Part shown: piece after piece, positions 62,701 through 64,000 of the stretch
How the letters are laid out: the number at the start of each line of letters is the position of its first letter
Position numbering within the stretch: position 1 is the stretch's first letter
Assembly: GCA_023053545.1 (NCBI GenBank)
Contig: JAKZAN010000096.1
Location: 52,103-116,102 of the forward strand
DNA: 64,000 nt
Source: Lepidurus packardi
Taxonomy: Eukaryota > Arthropoda > Branchiopoda > Notostraca > Triopsidae
Direction of reading: 5' to 3'
Notes under the pieces: model-generated
Seen by the model: only the letters and a program-made list of their open reading frames with translations
What the model was told of the DNA's origin: nothing
The model's database searches: none
Program-made: the position numbers and the translations under genes

Positions 62701-64000
62701 GGAATTAATTCAGTCCGTAAGGAATTATTTCAGTCCGTAATTAATTAATTCATTCCTTACGGAATTAGTTAAGTCCATAAGATAAATTTCAGTCTGTAAG
62801 GATTTAGTTATGTCGGTAATGAATTAATTCAGTCCGCAAGGAATTAATTCAGTCCGTAAGGAATTAATTCAGTAAGAAAGGAATTCAATCAATCCTAAAG
62901 AATTAATTCAGTCCGTAAGGAAATAATTAAGTCCGTAAGGAATTAATTCAGTCCGTAAGGAATTAATTCAGTCCGTAAGGAATTAATTCGGTAAGAAAGG
63001 AATTAATTCAGTCCGTAAGGAATTAATTCAGTCCGTAAGGATTTAATTCAGTCCGTAAGGTATTAATTCAGTCCGTAAGGAATTAATTCAGTCCGTAAGG
63101 AATTAATTCAGTCCGTAAGGAATTAATTCGGTAAGAAAGGAATTCAATCAATCCTAAAGAATTAATTCAGTCCGTAAGGAATTAATTCAGTCCGTATGAA
63201 ATTAATTCAGTCCGTAAGGAATTAATTAAGGAATTAATTCAGTCCGTAAGTAATTAATTCAGTCCGTAAGGAATTATTTCAGTCCGTAATTAATTAATTC
63301 ATTCCTTACGGAATTAATTAAGTCCGTAAGGAATTAATTCAGTCCGTAGGGAATTAATTCAGTCCGTAAGGAATTAATTCAGTAAGAAAGGAATTCAATC
63401 AATCCTAAAGAATTAATTCAGTCCGTAAGGAAATAATTAAGTCCGTAAGGAATTAATTCAGTCCGTAAGGAATTAATTCTGTCCGTAAGGATTTAATTCA
63501 GTCCGTAAGGTATTAATTCAGTCCGTAGTGAATTAATTAAGTCCGTAAGGAATTAATTAAGTCCGTAAGGTATTAATTCAGTCCGAAAGGAATTAATGAA
63601 GTCCGTAAGGAATTAATTCATTCCGTAAGGAATTAATTCAGTCCGTAAGGAATTAATTCGGTAAGAAAGGAATTAATTCAGTCCGTAAGGAATTAATTCA
63701 GTCCGTAAGGATTTAATTCAGTCCGTAAGGTATTAATTCAGTCCGTAAGGAATTAATTCAGTCCGTAAGGAATTAATTCAGTCCGTAAGGAATTAATTCA
63801 TTCCGTAAGGAATTAATTCGGTAAGAAAGGAATTCAATCAATCCTAAAGAATTAATTCAGTCCGTAAGGAATTAATTCAGTCCGTATGAAATTAATTCAG
63901 TCCGTAAGGAATTAATTAAGGAATTAATTCAGTCCGTAAGTAATTAATTCAGTCCGTAAGGAATTATTTCAGTCCGTAATTAATTAATTCATTCCTTACG
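59703..64000 (+). repeat. HOR domain with 1857-bp and 690-bp periods
   Basis: GGATCTAATTC at 60485 and 62342, and CAGTTAGAAA at 60675 and 62532, give 1857 bp. GTAAGTAATTAATTC at 61409 and 62099, and at 63246 and 63936, gives a nested 690-bp repeat. The monomers and modules are the same as at 47.8-50.8 kb. The array leaves the window inside an inverted-module arm. Confidence 0.85.

Larger units (their letters stand above)
40841..64000 (+). repeat. 20-bp satellite array, right block
   Basis: This is the same 20-bp satellite in the same orientation, resuming directly after the 3' LTR. Its first bases continue the monomer interrupted at 37208: removing the element and one ATAA copy gives the same local order as the intact unit near 35845-35905. 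HOR content is dominated by the 39-bp GAATTCAATCAATCC module, GTCCGTAGGG and GTACGTATTGG markers. The array runs off the right edge in the middle of an inverted-module arm. No gene, RNA or other unique sequence is visible. Confidence 0.98.

Noticed and set aside
1-64000. Plasmid iterons or replication origin
   Set aside because: Thousands of copies over 60 kb with HORs and no replication gene; the inserted element is a eukaryotic LTR retrotransposon.
1-64000. Telomeric repeat or CENP-B box
   Set aside because: The monomer is not a TTAGG/TTAGGG type, and I found no match to the CENP-B box core (TTCG....A..CGGG) in the monomer or its common variants.

Overview
The window is almost entirely one satellite DNA array, broken once by an LTR retrotransposon. 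Bases 1-37208 and 40841-64000 are head-to-tail copies of a 20-bp monomer, TTAATTCAGTCCGTAAGGAA, about 35% GC and roughly three thousand copies. It continues past both window edges. No host gene, tRNA, rRNA or other single-copy sequence is visible. The monomer carries TAA stops, and 20 is not a multiple of 3, so the array cannot hold long reading frames.

The inserted element (37209-40840, 3632 bp, + strand) has two 402-bp LTRs (TGTTGAG...CTCAACA) that differ at two positions by my line-by-line comparison. It is flanked by a 4-bp target duplication, ATAA. Between the LTRs are a primer-binding-site candidate, one open frame of 894 codons and a polypurine tract. The frame encodes Gag with three CCHC zinc knuckles, an aspartic protease and most of a reverse transcriptase up to YLDD. 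There it jumps, in frame, to the C-terminal GPY/F-type end of an integrase. RNase H and the integrase catalytic core are missing. The frame opens with GTG rather than ATG. This is a young, non-autonomous Ty3/gypsy (Metaviridae-like) deletion derivative.

The satellite is organised hierarchically. Three special modules interrupt the 20-bp rhythm: a 39-bp module containing GAATTCAATCA, a 32-bp module with an extra AAGGAATTAATT, and an inverted core ATTCCTTACGG that can pair with an upstream CCGTAAGGAAT. These modules and marked monomer variants form higher-order repeats (HORs), which change along the array: about 1.0-1.4 kb units at 1-7.7 kb; 780- and 420-bp exact duplications at 8.1-10.0 kb; 1423 bp at 10.9-12.8 kb; 848 and 2405 bp at 13-20 kb; 1320-1340 bp at 20-22 kb; 530 bp at 24.2-27.2 kb; 1200-1300 bp at 29.8-37 kb; a 1944-bp unit present once (as a 1983-bp version) and then three times inside a larger repeat at 45.8-59.7 kb; and 1857/690 bp at 60-64 kb.

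The organism is a eukaryote, probably an invertebrate animal. The reverse transcriptase looks like metazoan Ty3/gypsy and the promoter has an arthropod-style TATA plus CAGTC initiator, but species and chromosome position cannot be read from this sequence. A centromeric, pericentromeric or other heterochromatic location is plausible inference only. I see no new gene system. The interest lies in the repeat architecture and the odd retroelement. Repeat counts depend on the assembly being correct.
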